Assembly (NCBI GenBank): GCA_013314735.1
Contig: JABUFD010000003.1
Coordinates: 496,001 to 560,000 of the forward strand
DNA length: 64,000 bases
Direction: 5' to 3'
Origin: Anaerolineae bacterium
GTDB taxonomy: Bacteria; Chloroflexota; Anaerolineae; Anaerolineales; Anaerolineaceae
Part shown: one piece after another, positions 8,197 through 17,467 of the stretch
How the letters are laid out: every line of letters starts with the position of its first letter
Numbering within the stretch: the stretch's first letter is position 1
Translations under genes and position numbers: made by a program
The notes under the pieces: generated by a model
Seen by the model: the letters and a program-made list of their open reading frames with translations, nothing else
Databases searched by the model: none
Told to the model about the DNA's origin: nothing

Positions 8197-10956
8197 ATGC
8201 AAATCCCCCGCCTGCGATCTTCTGTCCTGGCTGCCCTGCTGTTGCTATTGTTCTTCACCGCAGCCAGCCCCCTGCCGCAAACCGATCCTGCGCCCGCCAG
8301 TTTTGGCATTCTGCGGGACCACGTCTGGTCCGCGGACGGCAGCCGTTTCCTCACCGTGACTGGCAGCGGGGCACAGGTGTATGCCTGGGACGAGGTGAGC
8401 CTGGCATTGCAGGCCGAGATCATCTCCACCCGGCACCCGCGCAGCGGCGCGCTGAACGCGGACGGCACCCAGGTTTTCCTCGGCACCGAGGAGGGTGTGA
8501 TCGAACTCTGGGATGGACTCAGCGGGGAACCACTGAGCGAATGGGAGGCCCATCGTCTGCCCATTCTCGATCTGGCGGTCAGCGCGGATGATGCCCTCCT
8601 GCTGAGTGTCGGCTGGCGCTCCGATGCCGCCGTGTGGCACAGCGCGGACGGAACGCTGATCAGTACCCTCCCCGCAGGTTCGATCGGTGCCGCAGTCGGC
8701 AATTTCGCACCGGATGGCACTGCCGTCCTGTGGTCCAGGGAATTCAAACTGCAATTCTTTGACCCCCGCAGCGGTGCGCTGCTGGTCAACCGTACCACAC
8801 CGGTATTCCCAAAGAACCCGGTATTTTCCCCCGATGGCTCCTTCCTGGCAGGTGTTTTTAACGGGCAGGCACAGGTGATTGATGCCGCCAGCGGCAAATT
8901 ACAGCAGGCATTGGATGCGGAGTTTCCGATTGAATCCATCAGCCTCTCCGATGATGGCAGCATGGCTGCAGTGTTGGGCGGCGGCCAATACCTGCTGTTT
9001 GACCTCGCCGACGGCACCCTGCTGGAACACTGGCAGGCACAGGCTCCCAACCTGTACCACGCGGCCGCATTTTCCCCGCCCGGCAGCCACCTGTTCCTGC
9101 TCGGCTCCGCCATCCACAGCCGCGATGTGCGGCAACTGGGCTTTTTCAGCCGCTTTCACCTCACCGGGCGCGCCGACGCCTACACCCTCTCACCGGAGGG
9201 CGATTTTCTCGCCAGCCGTGTCAATGCGATCGACTATGTGGAAATCTGGCGCACTGGCACCGCCCGCCCGGTGCAGACCCTGACCGGTTTCGCGGTACCT
9301 GTGATGGATGCCGCTTTCCTGCCGGACGGCCGCCTGGCGGTGAGCGCTGACAGCCTCACCGTATGGGATGCCGCTGCCGGCGAAATTCTCGAAGAATGGA
9401 AGGTTCCCCTGCCGCAAGGCACTGCGGATTTCACCGTGTGGGTCTATGACCCCGACGCGCGCCAGAGCCGTCCCGTGACGCTCGATCACCTGCCGCTGGG
9501 GACGCTTGGCATTTCGGCGGACGGCAGGTGGATCGCCGCGGAGGGGATGGACGGCAGCCTGTATGTATGGGATTTCCTTTCCGCGCAACCTCAGCCGATT
9601 TCGTACCCTCTGGGTCTCACCGCTGCCGCCAGGAACATGCAATCCCAGGTGCGGGAAATTCTCTTCAGCGCGGATCATACCCAGGTCATCGCCTGGCTGC
9701 AGGATGACAGCCTGCATGCCTTCGACCTGGCAACCCGCGCCCAAACCGTAAGTTTTACCCTTCCAGCCGGCGCGCCTGCCTACGAAGAAACCTGCCTGCG
9801 CCAATGGGATGCCGCCCGGCAGGTGCTGGTGCTGGCGGATGGCAGCAGCACCTACGAGATTGACGCCACGGATGGGAGCGTGACCCAGGCAACCGGCGGT
9901 ATATGTGGGTTCAACGGCGCTGATTACACGGTCACGAACGGGAAAATTCCGCTGCAAGACGGCGTGCTCTCGATTTCCCCCGGCACAGCAGACAAGATGC
10001 CTCGCCGCTACAACCCGCGCGATGGATTGCTCGTGTACCAGGACGGCCGCTTTTCGGATTTTCATGTTTTGGTGCGACGCGCAGACAGCACCGGCCGCCA
10101 AACCGACCTGTTCAAAGCCCTCACCGATGACCGCTATCGCGTCGCCGCGCTGCGAGCAGCCTGGTATGACCCCGCCGCGGACATGCTTGCGGTGGCGGAC
10201 GCGCGCGGCTTGCTGTACCGCGGCGGCACACCAGAAAGTGACTTTGGCTTCCCCCCGGCAGCCGCCGTTTTCAGCAGCGAAGACGGGGAAGTGCTGCTGT
10301 CCGGCTTTGACGGCAGTGTGATCCTGCACAGCGAATCCGGCACAGAGGAACTGCTGGCCGGGAAAACCCGCCCGGCGGTTTTCCGCGCACTGGCCTTTGA
10401 CCCCACGGGCAGGCGCAAGGCTGCCGGGAATGACGCCGGGACCGTATTGTTGTGGGATGCGGCCAATGCCATGCTTGCGTTGGAAACCCCCGGCGGTGCG
10501 GTGCAGGCGCTGCTGTTCACACCCGACGCCAGCCACCTGGCGGTGCGCGGTGCCGACGGCATCAGCTTCTGGCAGCTTCGCGAAAGCGCCCCGCCCCAAA
10601 GGCTCGAAACCATGTTGCAGGGGTCTGTTATGGCGTTTTCACCGCAGGGGACACTGCTGGCTGTCAGCACCCGTGAGGGCTATACCACCGCCCTGCGCCT
10701 GTACCGCTTCCCCTCTCTCGAACCGGTTGCGCAATACGCCGTTGACGCCCGGTTGATTGCCTTCCGCACCGAAACCGATTTCCTGGCGCTTTCCGCGCGG
10801 CTCTGGACTTGTACTTTGGGTGAAAATTGCCGTACAATGGACATACCCGAAACCTTCACCATCGATGCTGCATCCCTCACCGCCGCTACCGACCGGATTA
10901 TCCTGGTCACTGTCGATGGACAGGTGCGTGAAACGGTACTGAACCAGGAACCTTGA
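8197..10956 (+). CDS. Large secreted WD40-like beta-propeller protein
   Basis: 919 residues. Residues 1-26 form a signal peptide (AALLLLLFFTAASPLPQ). The rest consists of at least twelve WD40/PQQ-like blades recognisable by patterns such as DGTQVFLGTEEGVIELWDGLSG, SPDGSFLAGVFNGQAQVIDAASG and DPTGRRKAAGNDAGTVLLWDAA, enough for two propellers. No catalytic motif is seen; such proteins act as scaffolds outside the membrane. Stand-alone gene with its own probable promoter (TATAAT 8185). The minus strand carries long open frames across this gene that are codon-composition artefacts. Confidence 0.8.
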   Translation: MQIPRLRSSVLAALLLLLFFTAASPLPQTDPAPASFGILRDHVWSADGSRFLTVTGSGAQVYAWDEVSLALQAEIISTRHPRSGALNADGTQVFLGTEEGVIELWDGLSGEPLSEWEAHRLPILDLAVSADDALLLSVGWRSDAAVWHSADGTLISTLPAGSIGAAVGNFAPDGTAVLWSREFKLQFFDPRSGALLVNRTTPVFPKNPVFSPDGSFLAGVFNGQAQVIDAASGKLQQALDAEFPIESISLSDDGSMAAVLGGGQYLLFDLADGTLLEHWQAQAPNLYHAAAFSPPGSHLFLLGSAIHSRDVRQLGFFSRFHLTGRADAYTLSPEGDFLASRVNAIDYVEIWRTGTARPVQTLTGFAVPVMDAAFLPDGRLAVSADSLTVWDAAAGEILEEWKVPLPQGTADFTVWVYDPDARQSRPVTLDHLPLGTLGISADGRWIAAEGMDGSLYVWDFLSAQPQPISYPLGLTAAARNMQSQVREILFSADHTQVIAWLQDDSLHAFDLATRAQTVSFTLPAGAPAYEETCLRQWDAARQVLVLADGSSTYEIDATDGSVTQATGGICGFNGADYTVTNGKIPLQDGVLSISPGTADKMPRRYNPRDGLLVYQDGRFSDFHVLVRRADSTGRQTDLFKALTDDRYRVAALRAAWYDPAADMLAVADARGLLYRGGTPESDFGFPPAAAVFSSEDGEVLLSGFDGSVILHSESGTEELLAGKTRPAVFRALAFDPTGRRKAAGNDAGTVLLWDAANAMLALETPGGAVQALLFTPDASHLAVRGADGISFWQLRESAPPQRLETMLQGSVMAFSPQGTLLAVSTREGYTTALRLYRFPSLEPVAQYAVDARLIAFRTETDFLALSARLWTCTLGENCRTMDIPETFTIDAASLTAATDRIILVTVDGQVRETVLNQEP

Positions 10957-10983
10957 ACCAGTTGAACCCCCAGGAGTACAGCA

Positions 10984-12327
10984 ATGGGAACGATTAAACA
11001 AGTCATCAAACGCGACGGCGCGCTGGTCGATTTCACCCCCCAGCGCATCTCCAATGCCATCTACCGCGCCGCGGTGGCGGTGGGTGGGCGCGACCGTGAA
11101 CGCGCCGAATGGCTGGGCGCGCAGGTGGTCAAAACCCTTGAGGCACAGCATACCGGCAGTGAACCGCCGCACATCGAGGAAATCCAGGATATTGTCGAAA
11201 AAGTCCTGATCGAAAACGGGCATGCCCGGGTTGCCAAAGCCTACATCCTGTACCGCAATGAGCGCGCCCTGCGCCGCACCGCCCACCGGCAATTGGGCAT
11301 CCTCAACTCCGATAACATCCCGTGGCAGAAGATCTGGCATGTGCTCGATTGGGCCGTGGACCACGGCCTGAACACGGTGGAAGGGTTGAATGCACGCATG
11401 GCACGCGGTGAATTCAATGACATTATCATCGAATCCGAAGCTGCGTATGCCGAAGACCTCGAGAACGCCGCCAACGGGATCCTCGAACGGCAGCAGGAGA
11501 TCAAGGTCGTAATCGTGTGCGGCCCATCCTCCTCCGGCAAAACGACCACCACCCTCAAGCTCGAGGAAAGGCTTTCGCGCCATGGGATGCGTTTTGTGGC
11601 GTTGAACGTCGATAACTACTTCTTCGACCTTTCGATGCACCCCAAGGATGAATTCGGCGATTACGACTTTGAAACCCCACAGGCACTCGACATGGCCCTC
11701 ATCAGCCAGCAGCTTTCTCAACTGGTGGCAGGCGAGGAAGTGCAGATTCCCTACTACGACTTCAAAACCGGGCAACGCAGCCACAAAACCACCCCGATGA
11801 AACTCGGCCCGGGCGATGTGCTCCTGATCGACAGTCTGCATGGCCTGTACCCGCCGATGACGGAAAGCGTAGCGCCCGAGCGCAAGTTCAAGGTCTACCT
11901 CGAACCCCTGCTGCAAATGAAAGGTTCCAACGGCAAGTATGTGCGCTGGACCGATATCCGTCTGATCCGCCGCATGCTGCGCGACGCCGCCTTCCGCGCC
12001 TACGATCCGCGCATGACCCTGACCCACTGGCACTACGTGCGCTCTTCCGAATTGCGCCATATCATCCCCAACAACCCCACCGCCGACTACATCGTCAACT
12101 CCGCCATGCCCTACGAATTGCCGATCTACGCCGCCAAGCTGGGGGCGTCCTTCGCGCAATGGGCGGTGGAATTCAAGGATGATCCCCTGCGGCAGGATGC
12201 CTGGTCACGCGCCGTGCGTGTGCATGACCTGATGAAAGCCGTCACCCCGCAGCCGGATGACAGCCCCATCCCCGGCGATTCCGTCATCCGCGAATTCATC
12301 GGCAACAGCACACTGAAGTATCATTAA
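10984..12327 (+). CDS. ATP-cone domain fused to uridine kinase/phosphoribulokinase-type P-loop kinase
   Basis: 447 residues preceded by AGGAG. Residues 1-90 match the ATP-cone (IKQVIKRDGALVDFTPQRISNAIYRAA ... EEIQDIVEKVLIENGHARVAKAYILYR), the nucleotide-sensing module of ribonucleotide reductases and NrdR. Residues about 170-380 are a uridine kinase/PRK domain with Walker A GPSSSGKTT (G180-T188), NVDNYFFD and DFETPQALD. The combination implies that phosphorylation of a nucleoside or sugar is gated by the ATP/dATP level (inference). The 27-base gap to the beta-propeller gene could mean partial read-through. Confidence 0.85.
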   Translation: MGTIKQVIKRDGALVDFTPQRISNAIYRAAVAVGGRDRERAEWLGAQVVKTLEAQHTGSEPPHIEEIQDIVEKVLIENGHARVAKAYILYRNERALRRTAHRQLGILNSDNIPWQKIWHVLDWAVDHGLNTVEGLNARMARGEFNDIIIESEAAYAEDLENAANGILERQQEIKVVIVCGPSSSGKTTTTLKLEERLSRHGMRFVALNVDNYFFDLSMHPKDEFGDYDFETPQALDMALISQQLSQLVAGEEVQIPYYDFKTGQRSHKTTPMKLGPGDVLLIDSLHGLYPPMTESVAPERKFKVYLEPLLQMKGSNGKYVRWTDIRLIRRMLRDAAFRAYDPRMTLTHWHYVRSSELRHIIPNNPTADYIVNSAMPYELPIYAAKLGASFAQWAVEFKDDPLRQDAWSRAVRVHDLMKAVTPQPDDSPIPGDSVIREFIGNSTLKYH

Positions 12328-12959
12328 TCCCCCCACCCCCGCAGGCGCGGGGCTGAGCCCCGCGAGTTGGGTTATTTACGTGCCCCTCGACAAGCTCGGA
12401 GAACGTCCTTCTCCGGCTCGGGGCGCATTGGGTAAGCACAGTTTACAAGGCATTATCTGGATTCAGTCGAAGCGCGGTTGCTGTGCGTGCTGCATTGATC
12501 TGTGTAGAAAAGCTTGAATAGAGCAAATCACCCTGATTCATGGCTATATTCACCCAGATCAAGCGGATGTACTTCACCGGCGAAAGCCAGGTGAAGCGTG
12601 CCAATTCGAAAGGACTGTTCTACTTCGCGACCTATGACAAACTATCTGCTGAGACCATCCTTCGCACTCCCATCTGGCGACGAGAGGACCGTGACGAACT
12701 TGTCCCGCTGGTATTTCTATAATGACCTTGCTAAGATGGAGCCACCAACGCCAGCCCTGTACACTTCTGCTGGGAAATGGATTGTATGGCCTGAGTAGAT
12801 TTGCCCATCCTTGGGCGATCAACCACGTAAACTGGGCAAGCCGTTATCTGGTTGGTCAGGGGCTGGCTTGGAATTTGACACCCGTGCTATAGTACAAGGA
12901 ACAAAACCTTCGGTTTTGTTTCGGGGAAAGAGCAAGGACCGATTTTAAGAGAACATGAA
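12328..12959. other. Intergenic/degenerate stretch at the left border of an accessory island
   Basis: About 630 bases without a convincing gene. It begins with a short hairpin (12346-12364), then contains a CTCGACAAGCTCGG motif of the dispersed-repeat type. Two short overlapping frames (12540-12722, with a tail PIWRREDRDELVPLVFL, and 12598-12798, with a tail ALYTSAGKWIVWPE) are not recognisable and look like remnants. The following DUF2958 frame is open upstream to about 12879 without an ATG, so a longer ancestral gene may have been lost here. Confidence 0.4.
12346..12364. repeat. Short GC-rich hairpin, CGCGGGGC-TGA-GCCCCGCG
   Basis: Perfect 8-bp arms with a three-base loop, 19 bases after the ATP-cone kinase stop. 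It lacks a T-run. Its core (CGCGG..CTGAGCC..CGCG) matches the small hairpin of the composite repeats at 48266 and 50195, so it is probably a partial copy of the same family. Confidence 0.6.
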
Positions 12960-13272
12960 TTGCCTCCTGAGGAGTTACGGGCACAATTACCGAAACTGTA
13001 TGAAAATGAAGAATATAGCCTGGATGCCAAAGCCCTGGTCAAATTCTTTACCCCTGATTCCAATTGGACCTGGTATGCCAGTGAGTTTGATGGCGAAGAC
13101 ATTCTCTTTGGTCTGGTTTCAGGCTTCGAGGTCGAATTGGGCAATTTTTCCCTTTCGGAACTGGAATCCGTCAAGAGGCCCATTGGGATTGCCGATTAAG
13201 CGAGATATGCATTTCTCTCCACAAACGCTTCAAGAATTGATGAAATTTTGCAATAGCAACAATAGGTGGTAA
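12960..13272 (+). pseudogene. DUF2958 protein, frameshifted
   Basis: The first frame reads [50 protein letters not shown], the hallmark of the DUF2958 family found on plasmids and integrative elements. It stops at 13199 after KRPIGIAD. The next frame continues the family sequence as [17 protein letters not shown] to a stop at 13272. Removing one base at about 13188 (GGG-A-TTG) would join the two parts. The start shown is a TTG; no ATG with a ribosome binding site was found, and the frame is open further upstream. Best read as a decayed gene of a mobile element, or as a single-base assembly error. Confidence 0.7.
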
Positions 13273-13356
13273 GTAGAGCATTTTCTGACGGAAATAGTGT
13301 CAAGTTGAGCACACTTTTTCTGTGACTTTCCCCCAAGCTACCATTCTACTTAAAAA

Positions 13357-13581
13357 TCAGGAATTTGTATCTCTATACCATCGCTTAAACTCATTCCAAG
13401 GAGGCATATGTTCTTCATCCCATACCTGTTCACATTTCCTCCGAAGATCACTTATCGCATCGAAGTAGCTATTCTTACTTTTCGCCCCAACAAGTTGCCC
13501 ATTTATCCAAGATGAAATACAGTACCACTCTCCTTCACGCCAACAATTATAAATGTAATCTCCTTCAGGTGGTTGCCTCAT
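13357..13581 (-). CDS. Small hypothetical protein
   Basis: 74 residues, ATG preceded by AAAGGA. Rich in Trp and Tyr (WREGEWYCISSWINGQLVG ... PPWNEFKRWYRD); no signal peptide or membrane segment. Not recognised. It is the last of a run of minus-strand, AT-rich genes of the 13.3-17.1 kb island. Confidence 0.55.
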   Translation of the reverse strand: MRQPPEGDYIYNCWREGEWYCISSWINGQLVGAKSKNSYFDAISDLRRKCEQVWDEEHMPPWNEFKRWYRDTNS

Positions 13582-13776
13582 AATGTTTCCTTTAAATATT
13601 TATAGTTTAATTTGGTATAACAGATTCTAACGATTTTCCACACGACTTTTGACCTGCTCTAAGAATTACCATCATTTCCAATCTTAGTGCAAACTAAGAG
13701 CATCAAATTATCTAAATCAGTGTTTCAAATTATTTTGGACAATAGTCAACGGTCTAGTATGCTCCTATAGAAAAAT

Positions 13777-14471
13777 TTACATATTTTCCAATTCGTACTT
13801 TGTGACTCTCTCTTCAATGTCGCTGATTGAAGACGGAATAAACGGCGAATCCAGAGAACAATCAGCGTCCCTTACATAACCGCCATCTAATGTACCCGTT
13901 TGCAATTCCTCCCAAACTACCTCATGTTGCAAGTGACACCAACAAATACTCATCCATTTATTTGTGTCTCTCCCCATGCGTCTGAGAAACTCATCCGTTA
14001 TACAAACCTTGTCGACAACAAAAGTAGTACCACTCTTTAGTGAAATCAACCAGAGTTCACGATCAGGATGCCTATCAGATTGTGTTCGACAATAGCCAAT
14101 CTTTATAGTTGGATCACTTTTGTAAACGTATACCGGAACATCTTTCCACAACATCTCATATCTTGCACACCATGTCCCAATAAACACCTTTTCTGCGATG
14201 GTAGACCACTTAGAAACATCTGCTCGGAATTGGTTCATATAAAGCGGTTTTGCAAAAGATTGCTCTACTAAAAATGTGTGGTCTTCATACGGAAATGATT
14301 CCTTCCATTCCTCAAAATAGTCTCTCCTCCAAACAATCTCTTTATTGTTATGAACCAAAGATTCTTTACTGCATTTTGTGATTCTTCACATTTCCCATAT
14401 AAAATTGGATGCTTTTCTTCTCCAAAATTTTTAGGGGCTGCCAATTTATATTCCATAATTTTCTTTGACAT
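13777..14471 (-). pseudogene. Hypothetical protein, probable frameshifted gene
   Basis: An ATG at 14471 with GGGAG upstream opens MSKKIMEYKLAAPKNFGEEK..., which loses sense after about 14350. An overlapping frame continues from about 14385 to 13777 (193 residues from a TTG at 14358 that has no ribosome binding site): VWRRDYFEEWKESFPYEDH ... SISDIEERVTKYELENM. Joined by one frameshift around 14350-14385 they give a single protein of about 230 residues. No family recognised; no membrane segment. The alternative is two overlapping short genes, which I consider less likely. Confidence 0.5.
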
Positions 14472-14536
14472 CACTACTCCCACTTATTTAATTACCAATA
14501 TTTGTTTGTATTCCACAAAATATACTTTTTCCGAGA

Positions 14537-15013
14537 CTAATATATCGCCTGATATGGAAAATTGTCGGGGGACTCGTTTTTGAATTCTTCTGGTTTTTTC
14601 CCTGTTCGAATATAAATTGCGGTCGCTTGCATCTTTAAGTAATTATCAGTTTTTAGATTAGAGATTCCTTGGGCGGAACTCGATAAATTTGCAGAAATTA
14701 GAGCGTTTAAATCTATTAAAAGGTCACGTAAAAACACTGTTGTAACACAAGAATTCTCACCGTCATGATACCGAAGCGCTAAAAATTCTAATCCCCCATG
14801 ATGATTTTCCATGTCCTTCTGTACTTTTTTAAGTATGAATGCCGTTCTGCGGGGACGTAATGGTACAACCTCCATTCCAATATTTCCCCACAACTCTTCA
14901 GGCACATTTGAATTCACAACAAAGCTGCGACTAACACCTGAGTTTTTTAGTGTTTTCCCATCATTTTCTATCGCATATTCCTTGCAAGCTTTCTGTAATT
15001 GCGTTAGTTCCAT
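14537..15013 (-). CDS. Hypothetical protein
   Basis: 158 residues from the ATG at 15013, chosen because AAGGAG lies eight bases upstream. Soluble alpha/beta-looking sequence: MELTQLQKACKEYAIENDGK at the start, a basic patch PLRPRRTAFILKKVQKDM, and ISANLSSSAQGISNLKTD in the second half. No family recognised. Member of the AT-rich minus-strand island; separated by 115 bases from the next gene upstream, so it may have its own promoter. Confidence 0.6.
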   Translation of the reverse strand: MELTQLQKACKEYAIENDGKTLKNSGVSRSFVVNSNVPEELWGNIGMEVVPLRPRRTAFILKKVQKDMENHHGGLEFLALRYHDGENSCVTTVFLRDLLIDLNALISANLSSSAQGISNLKTDNYLKMQATAIYIRTGKKPEEFKNESPDNFPYQAIY

Positions 15014-15128
15014 ATAATTCTCCTTATCATTTGTAATCTTCCCGCGAATCAAACTGAAACCACTTTTAATTATTCGAAGATTTTTTAAACCATTCACACT
15101 GGATTCTTAAATAAAGTTCGCACAGAGA

Positions 15129-15677
15129 TTAATCAGAATAACTTTCCACATAATCAGAATCCTGGATAAATTGCTTCCAATAATGACGATCAGAAAACTC
15201 TTTTTGCTCATCAGTTAAGATTGCACGAATTTTTGCTTTCCCTATACATAAAGGTTTATAATCGCCACTTTTTCTCATATAGTCGTCAATCACCATTGCA
15301 ATAAGAGTTCGGACTCGGTACCATCCTTCTCTGAAATAGTCCTCATCAAAATTCCTCTGCGTAGATAAAAAGTAGTTCTTCGCCTCATCGTATGAAATAC
15401 TCTTCCTTACAAGTAGCAGATTCAATAATTCTTTACGATAAAAACACGAACTGTAAGGTAATGTTTTATATGCATATCCATCAACAAATCGATTTTCAAA
15501 ATAATCTCTTTCCCTCCGGTTATAGTCCACTTCATAATATTCTAGTAAATTTACGAGAAGACTTACCCATTCAGGATCAAAAGTTGGCAGATAGATTCGC
15601 TTTCCGTTTGTAGATGAATTCGTTTTAAAATCCTTGAATTCCCCGAAGTCAATTATTTTGGCTCTATCTTCACACAT
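15129..15677 (-). CDS. Hypothetical protein
   Basis: 182 residues, with AAGGGGTAAGGA before the ATG. Acidic and aromatic-rich (NLLEYYEVDYNRRERDYFENRF), largely helical in appearance, no membrane segment or signal. Not recognised. Neighbours are other orphan AT-rich genes on the same strand; proteins of this size arrayed in tandem are often immunity-like or cassette-borne, but nothing here proves that. Confidence 0.6.
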   Translation of the reverse strand: MCEDRAKIIDFGEFKDFKTNSSTNGKRIYLPTFDPEWVSLLVNLLEYYEVDYNRRERDYFENRFVDGYAYKTLPYSSCFYRKELLNLLLVRKSISYDEAKNYFLSTQRNFDEDYFREGWYRVRTLIAMVIDDYMRKSGDYKPLCIGKAKIRAILTDEQKEFSDRHYWKQFIQDSDYVESYSD

Positions 15678-15789
15678 TTTTCCTTACCCCTTTAGCATCT
15701 ACCTGAAATTTGATCATTTTGAATCTATTAGTTTTCCCATGAGCATTAGGTTGAAAATTCCTGCCATGTGTTCGGCAATTGAAATCTGA

Positions 15790-16026
15790 TTAATGGCTCT
15801 TTTCAGACTTAACAACAATAGTAGAATTGCCATTCACCTTTTGATAACAGGGAATAGACTCCCCTGGGGCAATTACTTCAGAAACCACACCTGAACCATC
15901 AAAATTCCCTCTCCCTGATTCATTCACCCATACCTTATCACTTCCACCACTATTCCAACAAACTCGAACAGTAACTTTTTTCCATGGATCGTTTCGCCGA
16001 TCAAATAAAATTATTGTATTAGCCAT
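15790..16026 (-). CDS. Small hypothetical protein
   Basis: 78 residues, AAAGGA upstream of the ATG. The sequence is rich in beta-prone residues (KKVTVRVCWNSGGSDKVWVN, ESIPCYQKVNGNSTIVVKS) and resembles a single immunoglobulin- or jelly-roll-like sandwich without a signal peptide. Two cysteines. Not recognised. Confidence 0.5.
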   Translation of the reverse strand: MANTIILFDRRNDPWKKVTVRVCWNSGGSDKVWVNESGRGNFDGSGVVSEVIAPGESIPCYQKVNGNSTIVVKSEKSH

Positions 16027-16096
16027 TTAGCATTCCTTTTCATAAACTTTAGAAGAATTGGATTTGTATTGATCAATAATTAATTGTCGATGGGTA

Positions 16097-17101
16097 TTAA
16101 AAAGAATATATTCTCAGACCTAAACCCCAATAATGGGCTACCACTAATCGTGAATCACCCAAAAAAGATACCATTTCTGGATATTTCCCCTGAAATGGAG
16201 ATGAAGATACTTCTTCAGTATAACAATAGATTTCGGTTGTATCATCGAGGTTGACAACAGTTAGACCACCATTATATTGACCGAATGCCATCCAATGGTT
16301 ATCTAAGGAAACAGCTATGGCAGCAGCGGTACAATCAAAATCTATCCTTCTAATAGCTTCACCTAACAGTGTTTGCTCTTGAAGAAAATGTTCATGCTTC
16401 CAATTTTCTGTCATGATTGATGTTCTTATATAATAGGTATCCGTTGATGGATTGTAGGCGTAAAAACTTCCATTACCTTCATGGAAAATGGTTCTATCGG
16501 CTACCGAATAAATATTATGCTGATCAAGTCTATGAGAATAGGCTGTAATCATATATTTATTACCCTTGGTGAATGCCAACGGTGGACACATAAAATCAAC
16601 TCTCCATGATAGTTTATTTTTTGTGTCAATCAAAATCTGATTATTATTTCTGATGAGAATATACTGTCCGTCAGATGAACATAGTTCTACATTACAGTTA
16701 ATATTTTGAGCTTCTTTGATATCTAGGTCTAACAAAGGATTCGTATAAGTTCGAGGGTCGTGTATATCGTATAGTTTCAAACCATCAGTTTTGTGGTACT
16801 CGTCTGGTTGATTATTGCGAGCGAACCCACCAGTAAGAACATGCTCATTGTCCGGCCAAAAAACAATACCTCGTTCACCACCATTACCGCAGTAGAAGGA
16901 AGAAATCACTTGTAGGTTTTGGTTATAAACTTTTACCGTATCAAAGTCCTCGAATGTTCCATCTAGGTTTTTCAGAGCGAAATATTTTTGATCGTGGGAT
17001 ATACCAAGGGAACATGTTGTATTGACTCGCTGATATTCTTCAGGAAGTGAAAATAAATCTGAAAACAGAATATCTTTTTTTATATAACATGATTGATTCA
17101 T
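16097..17101 (-). CDS. Cytoplasmic WD40-like beta-propeller protein
   Basis: 334 residues from the ATG at 17101, preceded by AGGAG nine bases upstream. Contains about six blade-like repeats, for instance GISHDQKYFALKNLDGTFED, VFWPDNEHVLTGGFARNN and IAVSLDNHWMAFGQYNGGLT. No signal peptide, unlike the secreted propeller at 8197. Propellers of this kind mediate protein contacts. It is the first gene of the AT-rich minus-strand island, so it might lead an operon with the small hypothetical genes that follow. Confidence 0.6.
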   Translation of the reverse strand: MNQSCYIKKDILFSDLFSLPEEYQRVNTTCSLGISHDQKYFALKNLDGTFEDFDTVKVYNQNLQVISSFYCGNGGERGIVFWPDNEHVLTGGFARNNQPDEYHKTDGLKLYDIHDPRTYTNPLLDLDIKEAQNINCNVELCSSDGQYILIRNNNQILIDTKNKLSWRVDFMCPPLAFTKGNKYMITAYSHRLDQHNIYSVADRTIFHEGNGSFYAYNPSTDTYYIRTSIMTENWKHEHFLQEQTLLGEAIRRIDFDCTAAAIAVSLDNHWMAFGQYNGGLTVVNLDDTTEIYCYTEEVSSSPFQGKYPEMVSFLGDSRLVVAHYWGLGLRIYSF

Positions 17102-17467
17102 GTTGATTATCTCCTCGCCTGGGAACAAACGCCCTTGATCCTCAGTTGGGTGCCCTGCCTTAATTATTACTACTACCATTTAGTTTAGTATAAAGTGTGG
17201 AATTCAACTAGTCTGGTTCATAGTTTTAAGTGTAATCGTCAAAAATAAAAACACCGTATGAATTAGCCAACCTATACAGAATCTTGTTTTATCATTTCCA
17301 CAAGCCCATAACTGGTTTGCGTCAAGAAATTTCCTCACCGGTTACACCGTTTGATTCCTCCCTGACGTTGTTGAGACCTTGTTTTCAAGGAACTGCTAAT
17401 GAGGCATAGATCTCATATAAACAACAGAAAGGGGGGGGGAATAAAGGTCACTGAGCCTGTCGAAGTG
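17102..17467. other. Non-coding right border of the AT-rich island
   Basis: About 365 bases with no supported gene. Base composition changes here from AT-rich to GC-rich. A run of nine G (about 17430-17439) and the motif CACTGAGCCTGTCGAAGTGC (17450-17469) occur near the end; the latter is of the dispersed palindromic-repeat type and shares GCCTGTCGAAG with about 6900. No tRNA or direct repeat matching the left border was found. Confidence 0.4.

Noticed and set aside
9190-12159. Long minus-strand open frames (469 and 506 codons) opposite the beta-propeller and ATP-cone kinase genes
   Set aside because: GC-rich third positions keep the antisense frames open; translations show no domain, and the plus-strand frames have clear families.
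12540-12798. Two overlapping short frames (60 and 66 codons)
   Set aside because: No binding site, no family, and they overlap in different frames; described as remnants only.
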